Of a stretch of DNA of 64,000 nt, positions 18,746 through 28,332 are shown piece by piece. The notes under the pieces are model-generated. The model saw only the letters and a program-made list of their open reading frames with translations. It did no database searches and was not told the DNA's origin. Source of the DNA: Leptospira saintgironsiae (GTDB taxonomy: Bacteria; Spirochaetota; Leptospiria; Leptospirales; Leptospiraceae); contig NZ_NPDR01000001.1 of assembly GCF_002811765.1 (NCBI RefSeq), positions 62,001 through 126,000 on the forward strand, read 5' to 3'. How positions within the stretch are numbered: position 1 is the first letter of the stretch; every line of letters begins with the position of its first letter. Position numbers and translations under genes: made by a program.

Positions 18746-19282
18746 ATGGTCCTCAGTAAAGAAATCCAAACCCCTTTAGGAATACTTCTCGCGGGTGCCG
18801 TGGAAGAAGGTATCTGCCTTTTAGAATTCACGGAAAAAGAGAGGTTGGAACTCCAACTTACTCGGCTCAAAAAAGTTTTTGGCGAGGATATCCAACCGGG
18901 AGAGAGCAAGTTTTTTCATCCTTTGGAAGAACAGCTTCAGGAATATTTCGAAGGTAAAAGAAAGGACTTCGATGTTCCTCTGGTCGTCTTAGGCACTGAT
19001 TTTCAGAAAAAAGCTTGGGAAGCTCTACATTCTGTAGTTTACGGTAAGACAAATTCTTACGAGGCCCAGGCAATCCGGGTCGGAGACAAAAATGCGGTTC
19101 GAGCAGTTGCAAAAGCGAATGGAGAAAATCGGATCGCGATCTTGATCCCATGCCATAGGATCGTTGGCAAAAGTGGAGACCTAACTGGATACGGCGGAGG
19201 ACTTTGGAGAAAAAAATTCCTGCTCGAGTTAGAGCAAAAATTCTCAGATTCTCCTACTTTACCTTTTTTCCGAGGTGAATGA
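18746..19282 (+). CDS. ogt: Methylated-DNA--protein-cysteine methyltransferase
   Basis: 178 residues from the ATG at 18746 with AGG close upstream; a GTG at 18707 would add 13 residues. The C-terminal domain has the alkyl-acceptor motif IPCHRIV with Cys136, the helix-turn-helix region AVRAVAKANGENR, and GYGGGLWRKKFLLELE. It repairs O6-alkylguanine by irreversible transfer to Cys136. The N-terminal domain is short, as in Ogt-type proteins without an Ada regulatory half. Its 3' end overlaps the convergent dihydroorotase gene by 29 bp. Confidence 0.92.
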   Translation: MVLSKEIQTPLGILLAGAVEEGICLLEFTEKERLELQLTRLKKVFGEDIQPGESKFFHPLEEQLQEYFEGKRKDFDVPLVVLGTDFQKKAWEALHSVVYGKTNSYEAQAIRVGDKNAVRAVAKANGENRIAILIPCHRIVGKSGDLTGYGGGLWRKKFLLELEQKFSDSPTLPFFRGE

Positions 19283-20522
19283 CAGAAGCAATACTCCCTG
19301 GGAATGTAACCCCTTCGAAAGGAGACCAACCGCTCTTACTTTTTATATCTTCTTTTTTGAATGTAGTTGGAGTTTCAAAATCTAGAACAGTAAAACTTCC
19401 GCAGTAACCTTCTTCGATCTTTCCAAAACCTTTTCCATATTCTTTAGGCAAAAATTCTGCTACAAAATCTCCAGGATTCTCAGCGCAGATCTCCGAAATT
19501 TTTTCTAAAGAAATTCCTGCGGTCTTATACAACCATGTCACGAATAAAGAATACGTGTCGAGTTGAGAAATCCCAGATGTGCCCTTCAGTTTTTCTTCAA
19601 TAGAATGAGGGGCATGATCAGTTGCTAGGAAGTCAATCCAACCTTCTTTTACTCCCTTGAGTAAAGCCTCTTTGTCTTCAGGTCCTCTCAACGGTGGATT
19701 CATCTGGAACCAATGACGGTTTTCGTCGGTGAGCATGGTTCGATCAAAGTACAAATGAGTAGGAGTCACTTCACATTTTACTTTGACTCCTCTCTTTCTA
19801 GCTTCAATGATTTTCTTTAAACCTTCTTCCGTAGAATAATGGCATAACTTTCCGACCAGTTCATATTTTTCGATCAGATAAAGTGCAAAGTCGGTAGCCA
19901 AAGTTTCAGCAATAGCGGGCCTTCTATCCTCATGATATGTTTCGTTTTGGCTTTTTTCTAAAATTTCAGGATCTTCACAATGAAAACTAATATTACATCC
20001 TTTATAATGACGGATCGTCTCTTCTAACTGCTCATTGGAATAAAAGAATAATTCTCCAATCGAAGGACCCATGAACGCTTTATACGGAACATGAGCTTTT
20101 AGAGGTTTTGTATGAGGACCTATACCCGCATATAAAGTGATACGAACAGGAGAATGATCTGCGAGTTCTCTCTTTTTAGAATAAGTAATATCGTCGGTAG
20201 GAGGGATCGGATTATTGGGCATGTCTGCGATATGGATCACACCTCCATTGATCGCAGCATTTCCCGCGGATAAAAAATCTTCTTTGTATTTATGTTTTCC
20301 AGATTCGTCTTCTCTTGCATGAACATGAATATCGCCGAAACCAGAAAAGATCGTAAACTTATCCGGATCAAATAACAATTCTTCTGCATTAGAAGATTGC
20401 AATACTTTGTCTTTTTGGATGGAGACTATGAGGCCTGTTTTCGGGTCCAATTCCACTGTGCCCATAAAAGATCCTTTGGAGTTTTGGAATTTTCCTGAAA
20501 TTTTTCGAATCTGAAGAGCCAT
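19254..20522 (-). CDS. pyrC: Dihydroorotase
   Basis: 422 residues of the amidohydrolase fold. The metal-binding HVH (His66, His68) lies in FGDIHVHARED; KAFMGPS carries the expected bridging carboxylated Lys; further ligands are in SFHCED and KLCHYST; and the catalytic Asp in FLATDHAPHS. It catalyses the third step of pyrimidine synthesis, N-carbamoyl-aspartate to dihydroorotate. The HARED...KYKEDF segment replaces the REPG seen in many class I enzymes, so the assignment rests on overall pattern. It is probably co-transcribed downstream of the HAMP-TPR receptor gene (15 bp gap). Confidence 0.85.
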   Translation of the reverse strand: MALQIRKISGKFQNSKGSFMGTVELDPKTGLIVSIQKDKVLQSSNAEELLFDPDKFTIFSGFGDIHVHAREDESGKHKYKEDFLSAGNAAINGGVIHIADMPNNPIPPTDDITYSKKRELADHSPVRITLYAGIGPHTKPLKAHVPYKAFMGPSIGELFFYSNEQLEETIRHYKGCNISFHCEDPEILEKSQNETYHEDRRPAIAETLATDFALYLIEKYELVGKLCHYSTEEGLKKIIEARKRGVKVKCEVTPTHLYFDRTMLTDENRHWFQMNPPLRGPEDKEALLKGVKEGWIDFLATDHAPHSIEEKLKGTSGISQLDTYSLFVTWLYKTAGISLEKISEICAENPGDFVAEFLPKEYGKGFGKIEEGYCGSFTVLDFETPTTFKKEDIKSKSGWSPFEGVTFPGSIASVIHLGKKVK

Positions 20523-20537
20523 TTAGTACAGTTTATC

Positions 20538-22691
20538 TTAGGCGCCTTTTTTTTCTATCGCATTCAAAAGTTTCGTAACTGCCGCAGAAGGTCCCTGCTC
20601 TTTACGAATTTGGATAGCAAGATCCCTGGCTTCATCTAAACGATTTGTATGATAATACATATCCGCAAGATGTAAATTGTTTTGGGTATGACCGTCGGAG
20701 ATTGATCTCAATTCTTCCGACAAACGGATGGCCTCTTGGATATCCCCCATTTTTTTAGCACAATAAGAGAGTATAAAAAGCATCTCAGGATCTTTCACGA
20801 TCCCCATCTCTCTCAATTCTTGTGCTGCCAGATACGCGGTTTGATAATCTTTAATCTTCAATCCAAGTTTTAAGATCAACTTAGAACGAACTGGATGTGA
20901 ATCTTGGCTTCCTTGTAGATCAGAAAGGAATCTTCTTAATTCTGAAACTGAACTGGTCTTTTTGATCCGATCTGAAATTTCTCTCCAAGAAGAAATTCCT
21001 TCATTTAATCTGGATGGAGTTTCGGCCCGATTAGAAGAATATTCTGAACCTTCTTCCGTTCGGATAGACTGGATCATTCTATTAAATTGATCAGCTAAAC
21101 TTCCGATCTCATCCCAAGCTTCTGGATGTAATTCTCTTTGCAAATCTCCTTCGGTAGCAAGCTCCAAAGCAGAATATAATCTATCCAAAGGATGGATCAC
21201 GAAGAATGAGAAAAACGAATTGATCGCAATCGAAAACAGAAGAATACAAACTAAAAATGCGAGCACTGGTTTTTTAAGTAATCCAGTCTCAAATGTCAAG
21301 AACTCTTGATAAGGAATTCCTATCTCTTTTACTTGAGTTTTACCTGGAGATTTCTGGATTACAGAATAATAATATTCTCCCATGGCAAGTCCAGGGATCC
21401 TTCTGAATCGAGGCTCCCCTTCAGGGACAAGTTCTCTCATTTGGTCCAATGTAAAACTTCGTAATGTCTCTCCTTCTGCAGAAGAATTTTTAACAGAACC
21501 GGAAAGTATTTTTAAGAATAATGCAAACTTCTCCTCTTTACCTTCAGGAGAGATTTGTTCCAAAATCCCATCTCGAATATCTTTAGGAGGAAGGTTCTTA
21601 ACCTTTTTACGGACCTTCTCCAAACCTTTGGAAAAGTTAATTAGATTTTCAGAATATTTTTCTGAACCTTTTAAAGACTCAGCGACCTTTGCATAAGAAG
21701 GAAATTCTTTATTTAAAGCTGATGGATTATTCCAAATAAAAGAAAGGATCAAATCTCTTTTGGATTCTACAAAAAAAGAAGTTTCCAATCCACCGGAAGC
21801 AGTGAGAACAAACCCATCATTATCCTGAACAGAAAGTAAATAAGAATCAGGAGATAGATCCTGTGCTTTCAACTTTTCCTTAACTGTTTCATTAAAAGAT
21901 TCTAATCCAGGTTGTAAAAATAACCAACTGCTTCCTTGGAATACGAATAATAATAACAATACGATCCCGAGTAAAATGGGAGATCTAAGACTGAAAGCTT
22001 CTCCAGAGGCTCTCAAATGAATCAGCCATGCTAAAAATAATGCGGTTAGAAAAATAGGATTCCAAAAGGACAGTCCGATAGCTCTGTCCAAAGGATAAGC
22101 AATTTCTTTTAGATGGAAAAGAATCGTTGTTCCAAGAAGAAGTAAAAACGGCACCCAAAGAGAAAGCGCCATTAGCTGAACATCTGATCTATGAGCCTGA
22201 AAACCTCTCCAAACACCGAAGAGTAATATTACAGAAACATAAATGATTCCAAACCAAAATATAACTTTTTCGTCGGCCCGATGGATTACGTCGTAGACTC
22301 CTCCACCAAAATCATAAACAGGTTTTGCAAATATTGTTCCTACTATATGAAGAACCAAAATACTTAGGGCCAGAAAATATCCAGCGCCCAATAAGATCCT
22401 TCCTGTCTTTTCGGAGGCCTGTGAATTCAGTAGGAAAAAGTATAAACATAGATGTGCGCAAAGTAAAAACGCAGACGGTAAAGAAAGCCATCTATGTAAA
22501 AAAGAAAGAGGGTGAAAAAAAGAGGTCCCGAGCAAAAAGGAAAGCTCGAGTAACGCACAATATAAGAATACCCAGCCTAAATGTAAGGTTGTTTCGTATT
22601 TTTCCTTTCTAATTAAAAGAAAAAAAGCGCAGAGTCCGGAAAGAAGAAATCCAGTAAGATAACTGACGCTGGAAAAAGTTAAAACAGCCAT
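20538..22691 (-). CDS. Polytopic membrane receptor with HAMP and TPR domains, no output domain
   Basis: 717 residues. The N-terminal 240 residues form about seven transmembrane helices. An extracytoplasmic loop (about 265-475) follows an eighth helix at about 240-258. Another helix (about 480-505) leads to a HAMP domain (about 507-560; IHPLDRLYSALELATEGDLQ, EIGSLADQFNRM). The C-terminus (about 585-715) has TPR-like helices (LADMYYHTNRLDEARDLA). HAMP normally passes signals to a kinase, cyclase or phosphatase, but none is present, so TPR contacts with a separate partner are likely. It is followed by dihydroorotase and preceded by a small membrane protein gene. Ligand unknown. Confidence 0.8.
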   Translation of the reverse strand: MAVLTFSSVSYLTGFLLSGLCAFFLLIRKEKYETTLHLGWVFLYCALLELSFLLGTSFFHPLSFLHRWLSLPSAFLLCAHLCLYFFLLNSQASEKTGRILLGAGYFLALSILVLHIVGTIFAKPVYDFGGGVYDVIHRADEKVIFWFGIIYVSVILLFGVWRGFQAHRSDVQLMALSLWVPFLLLLGTTILFHLKEIAYPLDRAIGLSFWNPIFLTALFLAWLIHLRASGEAFSLRSPILLGIVLLLLFVFQGSSWLFLQPGLESFNETVKEKLKAQDLSPDSYLLSVQDNDGFVLTASGGLETSFFVESKRDLILSFIWNNPSALNKEFPSYAKVAESLKGSEKYSENLINFSKGLEKVRKKVKNLPPKDIRDGILEQISPEGKEEKFALFLKILSGSVKNSSAEGETLRSFTLDQMRELVPEGEPRFRRIPGLAMGEYYYSVIQKSPGKTQVKEIGIPYQEFLTFETGLLKKPVLAFLVCILLFSIAINSFFSFFVIHPLDRLYSALELATEGDLQRELHPEAWDEIGSLADQFNRMIQSIRTEEGSEYSSNRAETPSRLNEGISSWREISDRIKKTSSVSELRRFLSDLQGSQDSHPVRSKLILKLGLKIKDYQTAYLAAQELREMGIVKDPEMLFILSYCAKKMGDIQEAIRLSEELRSISDGHTQNNLHLADMYYHTNRLDEARDLAIQIRKEQGPSAAVTKLLNAIEKKGA

Positions 22692-22707
22692 GATGTGTAT
22701 TAAAGCA

Positions 22708-23295
22708 TCATTTCACACAAATTACAGCGAATTTGTTTGTGCTGGGACTTGGAGAAAAATCTCCACTACCTAAGTTTACGGTCATATAATCCCCTTTGTC
22801 TCCAGCTGCACTCGTAGACCAAAACAATCCGATAGTTTTGATCTTCTTATCTGCTCTTTTGGAGAATGTCTTAAGCTCTTCCTTATCTGGAAGTCTCTTT
22901 CTTCTGGAAGAACAATAACGAACTGCATCTTCCCAAGCAACCGGAGATCCAGCTTCTTCGTCCCAACCATGTTTCCCATAAACAGGGGTCTTATCCAAAT
23001 ATTCTTGAACGATAAAATATCCGAAAAATACGATCAATGCTGCTGCGAGAAATCCAATCACTTTTACAAGAGTTCCTGAACTTCCCCCGGACTGTTGAGG
23101 AGCCTTCATTGGAAGTTCTTTCATCGTTTCTGAAATTTTAGTAGCTACAGTATGCTGTTGGTGACGATTCGGACGACCATGCTCCGGTCTTTTTTTCTGC
23201 TGGTGCCCGCGGTTTCCTCCGCCTGGATGTTTGTGGGAAGATTCTTGTTTTTTATTCCCGGAGGTTTTGCGAGGAGGCTTACGACGGTTCGCCAT
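22708..23295 (-). CDS. Membrane protein with basic N-tail and Lcl/DUF1566-like C-terminal domain
   Basis: 195 residues. Residues 1-50 are a disordered basic tail rich in Lys, Arg, His, Gln, Gly and Pro (KKQESSHKHPGGGNRGHQQ). One transmembrane helix (about 76-97) follows. The C-terminal domain (about 118-195) has WEDAVRYCSSRRKRLPDKEE, FWSTSAAGDKGDYMTVNLGS and a final FAVICV, resembling the C-type-lectin-like Lcl/DUF1566 fold with paired Cys residues. The topology would put the basic tail in the cytoplasm and the lectin-like part outside. It is 16 bp upstream of the HAMP-TPR receptor gene, so the two may work together. Family match is by eye. Confidence 0.7.
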   Translation of the reverse strand: MANRRKPPRKTSGNKKQESSHKHPGGGNRGHQQKKRPEHGRPNRHQQHTVATKISETMKELPMKAPQQSGGSSGTLVKVIGFLAAALIVFFGYFIVQEYLDKTPVYGKHGWDEEAGSPVAWEDAVRYCSSRRKRLPDKEELKTFSKRADKKIKTIGLFWSTSAAGDKGDYMTVNLGSGDFSPSPSTNKFAVICVK

Positions 23296-23498
23296 AAAGT
23301 GGATTATCCTTTCAGTCGATGGATTTGGACCTGTTTATTCTAAAAGGTCCTAAACGAATTTTAAAATCGTCCGTAAAAGAATCTCTACCAAGACTAGCTC
23401 ATTTAGTAAAGAAAAAACCGCCAGGTCGAAAGGAAAGCCCCTACACATACTTAAAAAAGGTCGAATGTTTCCAGTATAGCCGAAAGGATTGTCCCAGA

Positions 23499-24788
23499 AT
23501 GCAGACGATTCGAATCGGATTAATTGGCGCAGGCACGGTCGGCTCAGGAGTTCTTAAAATTCTTTCAGAAGAATCCGCAAGATTCGAAAAAGAATACGGT
23601 ATCTCTCTAAATGTACATACAATTTGTACCAGAACTCCTTCAAAAATCGCCCCTATTTCTAAATTATTTTCTAAAGTAAAAATAACAGACGATTACAAAC
23701 AAGTGGTGGGAAACCCCGAAATCGATACGATCATCGAACTTGTAGGAGGTACAACAATCTCCGAAGAGATCGTACTCGGTGCCTTACAATCCAAACAGAC
23801 TGTAATCACAGCTAACAAGGCACTTCTTTCCGAAAAAGGTGAGATTATATATAAAACTGCAGAAGAGAATCATACCGAAATTGGATTCGAAGCTTCTGTT
23901 GGTGGTTCTATTCCGATCATCCGAGCTATACGGAATTGTTTGGCGGGAGATAAAGTTCTAGGACTTTACGGGATCTTAAACGGAACAACGAATTTCATTC
24001 TTTCCAAAATGGAAACAGAAGGTTTAGATTATAAAGAAGCTCTAAAACTGGCTCAGGAAAAGGGATTTGCAGAAGCAGACCCAAGCTTCGACGTAGAAGG
24101 TATAGACACAGCTCATAAGATCAGCATTCTAGGATCTTTGGCCTTCGGAGAAAAAATCCCTCTACAAAACATTGTGGTCGAAGGTATAACAAAGATTACA
24201 CGATTAGACATCGCATTCGCTTCTGACCTGGGTTATAGGATCAAGTTACTCGGCCTTGTAAGAAAATTGGACGGCAAGGTAGAAGCCAGGGTCCAACCTG
24301 TAATGATACCAAAACATCATGCGTTCGCAAGTGTGATGAATGAGACAAATGCTGTGTATTACAAAACTGCATTTGCTGGCCCGGGTCTAATTGTAGGAAA
24401 AGGTGCAGGCGCTTTACCAACAGCTTCTGCAGTAGTTTCGGATCTGATCTATTACAGCTCAAGACGAGGCAAAAATCTTCCGATGGAAAAGAACAGATTT
24501 CCAAAAGCCTCTATTTCTGAAGCCAACCAAACAGAAGCTAGATATTATCTAAGATTTAATACCTTGGACCAGCCAGGGGTTTTAGCGGAAATTGCAAAAG
24601 ATTTGGGAACAAACGGAGTATCTATATCTTCTGTTCGCCAAAACGAATCTGAAAAGGAACCTGCAGAAGTAGTCGTGGTCACACATCCATGTGTCGAAGC
24701 TTCAATTTCTGCGTCTTTAGGAAGGATAGATGCTTCTGAAGTGGTATTAGAACCCTCTGTTGCGATCCGCTTGGAAGACAAATTGTAA
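23499..24788 (+). CDS. hom: Homoserine dehydrogenase with C-terminal ACT domain
   Basis: 429 residues from the ATG at 23499, the usual length; the frame runs upstream to 23319 but that extension is unlike the family. The Rossmann start is [13 protein letters not shown]. Catalytic and structural segments include [36 protein letters not shown] and [17 protein letters not shown]. The ACT domain (about 350-425) starts [19 protein letters not shown] and probably binds threonine for feedback inhibition. It reduces aspartate-semialdehyde to homoserine for Thr, Met and Ile synthesis. Two small genes follow closely. Confidence 0.95.
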   Translation: MQTIRIGLIGAGTVGSGVLKILSEESARFEKEYGISLNVHTICTRTPSKIAPISKLFSKVKITDDYKQVVGNPEIDTIIELVGGTTISEEIVLGALQSKQTVITANKALLSEKGEIIYKTAEENHTEIGFEASVGGSIPIIRAIRNCLAGDKVLGLYGILNGTTNFILSKMETEGLDYKEALKLAQEKGFAEADPSFDVEGIDTAHKISILGSLAFGEKIPLQNIVVEGITKITRLDIAFASDLGYRIKLLGLVRKLDGKVEARVQPVMIPKHHAFASVMNETNAVYYKTAFAGPGLIVGKGAGALPTASAVVSDLIYYSSRRGKNLPMEKNRFPKASISEANQTEARYYLRFNTLDQPGVLAEIAKDLGTNGVSISSVRQNESEKEPAEVVVVTHPCVEASISASLGRIDASEVVLEPSVAIRLEDKL

Positions 24789-24792
24789 AAGT

Positions 24793-25122
24793 ATGAACGA
24801 ATTTCCCTGCACATTATCCTTACATGAAGGATTCGGGGATTCACATTTGGATTTATTTTTGGATATTGACGGAATTTCTCGTCTAATCACCTTCGGAACA
24901 GTCGCATCTTATTGGGAATTACTCCAAAGTGGATCGAAAATAACTTTTCAAAGAAAGAATGATCACAGAAGGATCTATCTGGACTTAGAAGGCGAAATCG
25001 AAGAGAAAGGACGACTGAGGATACTTTACCGCGGATCCGCCAAAACGGATTCCAAACCGGAAGAAGTCTCCAGCTGGACGGAATTGACAGCTACCATCAA
25101 AGATGGAACAATGATGCTTTAA
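24793..25122 (+). CDS. Hypothetical small protein (109 aa)
   Basis: Start chosen at the ATG at 24793, 4 bases after the hom stop; the frame also runs back to 24760 inside hom. The sequence is beta-rich and soluble, with alternating strands around [18 protein letters not shown] and [20 protein letters not shown], and no signal peptide or membrane segment. No family recognised. It is likely translationally coupled to hom and lies 16 bp before the STAS gene, so it may be linked to either. Role unknown. Confidence 0.7.
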   Translation: MNEFPCTLSLHEGFGDSHLDLFLDIDGISRLITFGTVASYWELLQSGSKITFQRKNDHRRIYLDLEGEIEEKGRLRILYRGSAKTDSKPEEVSSWTELTATIKDGTMML

Positions 25123-25138
25123 CGCGGATCGGGGCAAA

Positions 25139-25510
25139 ATGGCAAAAACGGAATTCGAAGGCCTTTACATAGAAACTAAAAGAGACTCCGTCGGAGACAA
25201 AGAAGTTTTAGTCGTCATCATGAACGGAAAAGTGACGAATTCGAACGCTTTCGAAATTTCCAGAAAGATCAATTTCGTTTTCGACGAAGGGATCTACGAG
25301 ATTATCTTAGACCTTTCTTCTTTGGAATATATCAATAGTGTTGGGGTTGCGACTCTTTTAACACTGATCAAAACTGTAGACCAGCATAACGGAAAGATCG
25401 TGATCGGAGGATTGAATCACTTCTTAGAGAATGTGATCCGATTGATGGAATTACCTAAAAAGGTAGCGATCTATCATACTCTAGACGAAGCCAAAGCAGT
25501 CTTTAAATAA
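25139..25510 (+). CDS. STAS-domain anti-sigma factor antagonist
   Basis: 123 residues, essentially one STAS domain. The diagnostic strand-loop-helix is [20 protein letters not shown], with Ser67 at the position phosphorylated by anti-sigma kinases in SpoIIAA/RsbV proteins. The ending [20 protein letters not shown] also fits. It would switch an anti-sigma or other partner by binding when unphosphorylated. No kinase or phosphatase gene is adjacent, so the partner is elsewhere. It ends 2 bases before the convergent coaB stop. Confidence 0.88.
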   Translation: MAKTEFEGLYIETKRDSVGDKEVLVVIMNGKVTNSNAFEISRKINFVFDEGIYEIILDLSSLEYINSVGVATLLTLIKTVDQHNGKIVIGGLNHFLENVIRLMELPKKVAIYHTLDEAKAVFK

Positions 25511-25512
25511 TA

Positions 25513-26199
25513 TTATCTAATACTTTCTTGTTTAGAAAGAATATCCAAATATTCTAAAATACCTTTTGCAATGGTCTCCTTAGAAGCGGGACCTATTTCC
25601 TTTTTAAAACCTTCTTTTCCAAAAATGATCACGCTTGTATCCAGGTCTCCAAAACCTTTGGAGTCTTTACCCACGTAATTCCCTACGATAAAATCCAGAT
25701 TTTTTCTTTTAAGTTTACCAAGTGCATTTTGATCCAATAAATCTGTTTCCGCGGAGAAGCCTATACGGAGAACATCTTTCAGATTTTGTTCCTGGATCTT
25801 TTCATGAACAGAAACAAGTATGTCTGGATTTTTGATCAGTTCCAGAACTAAGGTATCGCTACCTTCTTCTTTTTTGATCTTGGAATCGTTTGCATTTTTA
25901 GGACGAAAATCAGCCGGAGCTGCTGCCATGATAAGGATAGAAGAAGAATCCACTTCTTTCAGAACTGCGTCTCTCATTTCCAGAGTGGTTTCTACCTTAA
26001 GAATTCTTGCTCCCTTAGGTTCAGAATATTTTGGCTCAGTCAAACCACGAATATAAACTACATCTTTTACTAAATGGGCCGCTTCTTCGGCCAAACAATA
26101 TCCCATTTTTCCTGAGGAAGCATTAGAAATAAATCGTACAGGATCAATCCACTCTCTAGTAGGCCCTGAACTTATTATAATTTTTGAATATTTAGCCAA
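25513..26199 (-). CDS. coaB: Phosphopantothenate--cysteine ligase (CoaB, separate gene)
   Basis: 228 residues corresponding only to the C-terminal half of the usual CoaBC fusion. Motifs are SSGPTREWIDPVRFISNASS, the AAAPADFRP active-site segment and KLKRKNLDFIVGN. It condenses 4'-phosphopantothenate with cysteine in coenzyme A synthesis. The CoaC-like partner is encoded 11 bp upstream as a separate protein; in many bacteria the two halves are one chain. No frameshift is involved, because CoaC has its own stop and CoaB its own ATG. Confidence 0.9.
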   Translation of the reverse strand: MAKYSKIIISSGPTREWIDPVRFISNASSGKMGYCLAEEAAHLVKDVVYIRGLTEPKYSEPKGARILKVETTLEMRDAVLKEVDSSSILIMAAAPADFRPKNANDSKIKKEEGSDTLVLELIKNPDILVSVHEKIQEQNLKDVLRIGFSAETDLLDQNALGKLKRKNLDFIVGNYVGKDSKGFGDLDTSVIIFGKEGFKKEIGPASKETIAKGILEYLDILSKQESIR

Positions 26200-26210
26200 G
26201 ATAAAACATC

Positions 26211-26750
26211 TTATTGAGAAGTTTTGAGATACAATTCCAGGATCTTTTTTTGCATTACTGGAACGTCAGCAAGTTTGCCGTAACCTTCGTCACCACAAAC
26301 CACAACTCCTTCTTGAGGATCCAAGATAATGACTCCGTCTTCTTTCAAACGCGCCAGATTTCTTTGTGTGGCTGGATGAGTGAACATATTCGGATTCATT
26401 GCAGGAGCAACTAATACAGGACATTTCGCGGCAAGATATGTAGAAGTTACAAGATCGTCCGCAATTCCGTTGGCCATTTTTGCGATAATATTTGCAGTCG
26501 CAGGAACAACAGCAATTACAGCTGCACGATTCCTTGCATCAATGTGAGCCATACCTTGCTCGTATTCATCTACCTGGACTTTTTTACCCGTAAGTGCTTC
26601 GAATGTGATCGGACCAATAAACTTGGTAGCATTCTGGGTCATAATCACAGAAACAGGATAACCTTCTTTAGTAAGATTACGCACCAGTTCGCAGGCCCTA
26701 AAAGCTGCAATACTTCCGCTGACTGCGATTAGAATATCCTTTTTATCCAT
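26211..26750 (-). CDS. coaC: Phosphopantothenoylcysteine decarboxylase (CoaC, separate gene)
   Basis: 179 residues of the HFCD flavoprotein fold. It starts [20 protein letters not shown], has the conserved His in AHIDA, the FMN/substrate segment [18 protein letters not shown], the PAMNPNMF motif and the clamp Cys in [11 protein letters not shown]. It decarboxylates phosphopantothenoylcysteine to phosphopantetheine. UbiX-like flavoproteins share the fold, but PAMNPNM and the coaB neighbour support CoaC. Confidence 0.9.
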   Translation of the reverse strand: MDKKDILIAVSGSIAAFRACELVRNLTKEGYPVSVIMTQNATKFIGPITFEALTGKKVQVDEYEQGMAHIDARNRAAVIAVVPATANIIAKMANGIADDLVTSTYLAAKCPVLVAPAMNPNMFTHPATQRNLARLKEDGVIILDPQEGVVVCGDEGYGKLADVPVMQKKILELYLKTSQ

Positions 26751-26786
26751 AGTGCAGATCCAAAACCGATCTCGTAGTTTTACAAC

Positions 26787-28124
26787 TTAAATCGCAAAAG
26801 AAGAAGGAGCAGAAAGTCTAGTAAAACGAACGGTCATAATCTTATTCCCATCCATTTTTTCTACAGTCAGCTTACCTTCAGGGATGGCGACTTCGGTCCC
26901 TTCCTTAGGCATATCTTCTAACTTCTCTAAAATAAAACCTGCGATAGTGCGAATATCGTTTAACTCGTCCTCTTCAATTCCAGTTAGGATCTCTTTTAAT
27001 TCGTCGAGTTCGGTTTCTCCATCTATATCAAATGCATCAGGAGAATGTGATGGAACCGCATCTGTTTCATGATCGTCGGTCTCATCTCTGATCTCGCCGA
27101 AAACTTCTTCCACTATGTCTTCCATAGTTAGTAGTCCGGAAACTCCGCCATACTCATCGATCACAATCGCCATATGTTGTTTTGCGACTCGTAATTTCTG
27201 GAGAACCTTCTCGATGGACATACCTTCTGGAACTACGATAGGAGGTTGCATGATTGTAGTAACTTTTGCTTTCTTATTTCGTTTGGATTCGGAAAGCCAA
27301 GCAAGATAAGCCTGAACGTGAATAATACCTACAATATTGTCAGTTGTTCCATCATATACTGGATATCTGGAAAAATGATGTTCTGCGATAATAGAAAGAA
27401 CTCCATCCATTTGGCTGTCGGCAGGAATTCCTACAATACTCAAACGATGAGTCATTACATCTTTCGCCAAATGTTCAGAGAACTGAAAAGTATTTTGTAT
27501 GATCTGGAATTCTTCCTGATCTATATTTCCTTGTTTGTTCTGTTCCTGGATCAGGATCATCAATTCTTCGGGAGAATGAATGATACGATGAGAATCTTCC
27601 TTAAACCCGATCCTCTTCAAGATAAAAGAAGTCATTCCATTTAAGAAAAACGTAATGGGAAAAAATAAATAATAAAAGAAGAATATAGGAGCACTTGTCA
27701 CCAAGGCCATGGTTTCTGTTTTCTGTATCGCAACTGTTTTAGGAAGAAGTTCTCCCAAAAGAATATGCAAAAATGTGATCAATGCAAATGAGATCGCTAC
27801 TGCAATACCATGAACGGTTAGATCGGAATCAGGATATCCTGCGTAATGAAAAATAGGCTCTATCCAACTGGAAAGATAACCTTCTCCCACCCAACCTAAA
27901 AGTAAGCTCGCAATTGTGATCCCCACCTGGCAGACGGAGAGCATATCGTTCAACATTGTGGCCGCTTTTTTGGTAAGAACAGCCATAGGTCTGCCGTCTC
28001 GGATCAATTCTTCCAGACGAGAAGGTCTGATCGAGACCAGAGCAAATTCTGCGGACACAAAAAATCCGTTCGCAAAGATAAGAAGAAGTATTACTAAAAA
28101 TCCAATCACGTCCATTAACGACAA
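26787..28124 (-). CDS. CNNM/CBS-domain transporter-like protein (CorC/HlyC family)
   Basis: 445 residues. An N-terminal DUF21/CNNM domain with four hydrophobic helices (about 1-185) is followed by two CBS motifs (about 215-340; [27 protein letters not shown], then [19 protein letters not shown]) and a C-terminal CorC_HlyC domain (about 355-440). Relatives are called hemolysin C or magnesium/cobalt efflux proteins; a divalent-cation transport role in the inner membrane is the better-supported guess. No haemolytic activity should be assumed from the name. It is separate from the coaBC genes by 36 bp. Confidence 0.88.
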   Translation of the reverse strand: MSLMDVIGFLVILLLIFANGFFVSAEFALVSIRPSRLEELIRDGRPMAVLTKKAATMLNDMLSVCQVGITIASLLLGWVGEGYLSSWIEPIFHYAGYPDSDLTVHGIAVAISFALITFLHILLGELLPKTVAIQKTETMALVTSAPIFFFYYLFFPITFFLNGMTSFILKRIGFKEDSHRIIHSPEELMILIQEQNKQGNIDQEEFQIIQNTFQFSEHLAKDVMTHRLSIVGIPADSQMDGVLSIIAEHHFSRYPVYDGTTDNIVGIIHVQAYLAWLSESKRNKKAKVTTIMQPPIVVPEGMSIEKVLQKLRVAKQHMAIVIDEYGGVSGLLTMEDIVEEVFGEIRDETDDHETDAVPSHSPDAFDIDGETELDELKEILTGIEEDELNDIRTIAGFILEKLEDMPKEGTEVAIPEGKLTVEKMDGNKIMTVRFTRLSAPSSFAI

Positions 28125-28332
28125 AATCTTCCGAATGTAAGATTTAGGCGGATTGCTAGATCGAAAGAATAAAACAAGGAGGGTAAAATATCGCTTTGGT
28201 CCGGAAAATTCCGGCTTCTACTGTCGGGGTCCATCTATCTGTGATACGATCCATGAAAAACGGTGCATTGTCGAGTGTTTTGGAGACGAAAAAATGAAAA
28301 TTTCCCCTTTTACGGAGCGGGATTTAAGCGGG

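Noticed and set aside
23319..23498. Extended start of homoserine dehydrogenase
   Set aside because: The 60-residue extension is not like the family, and the ATG at 23499 gives the usual length and Rossmann start.
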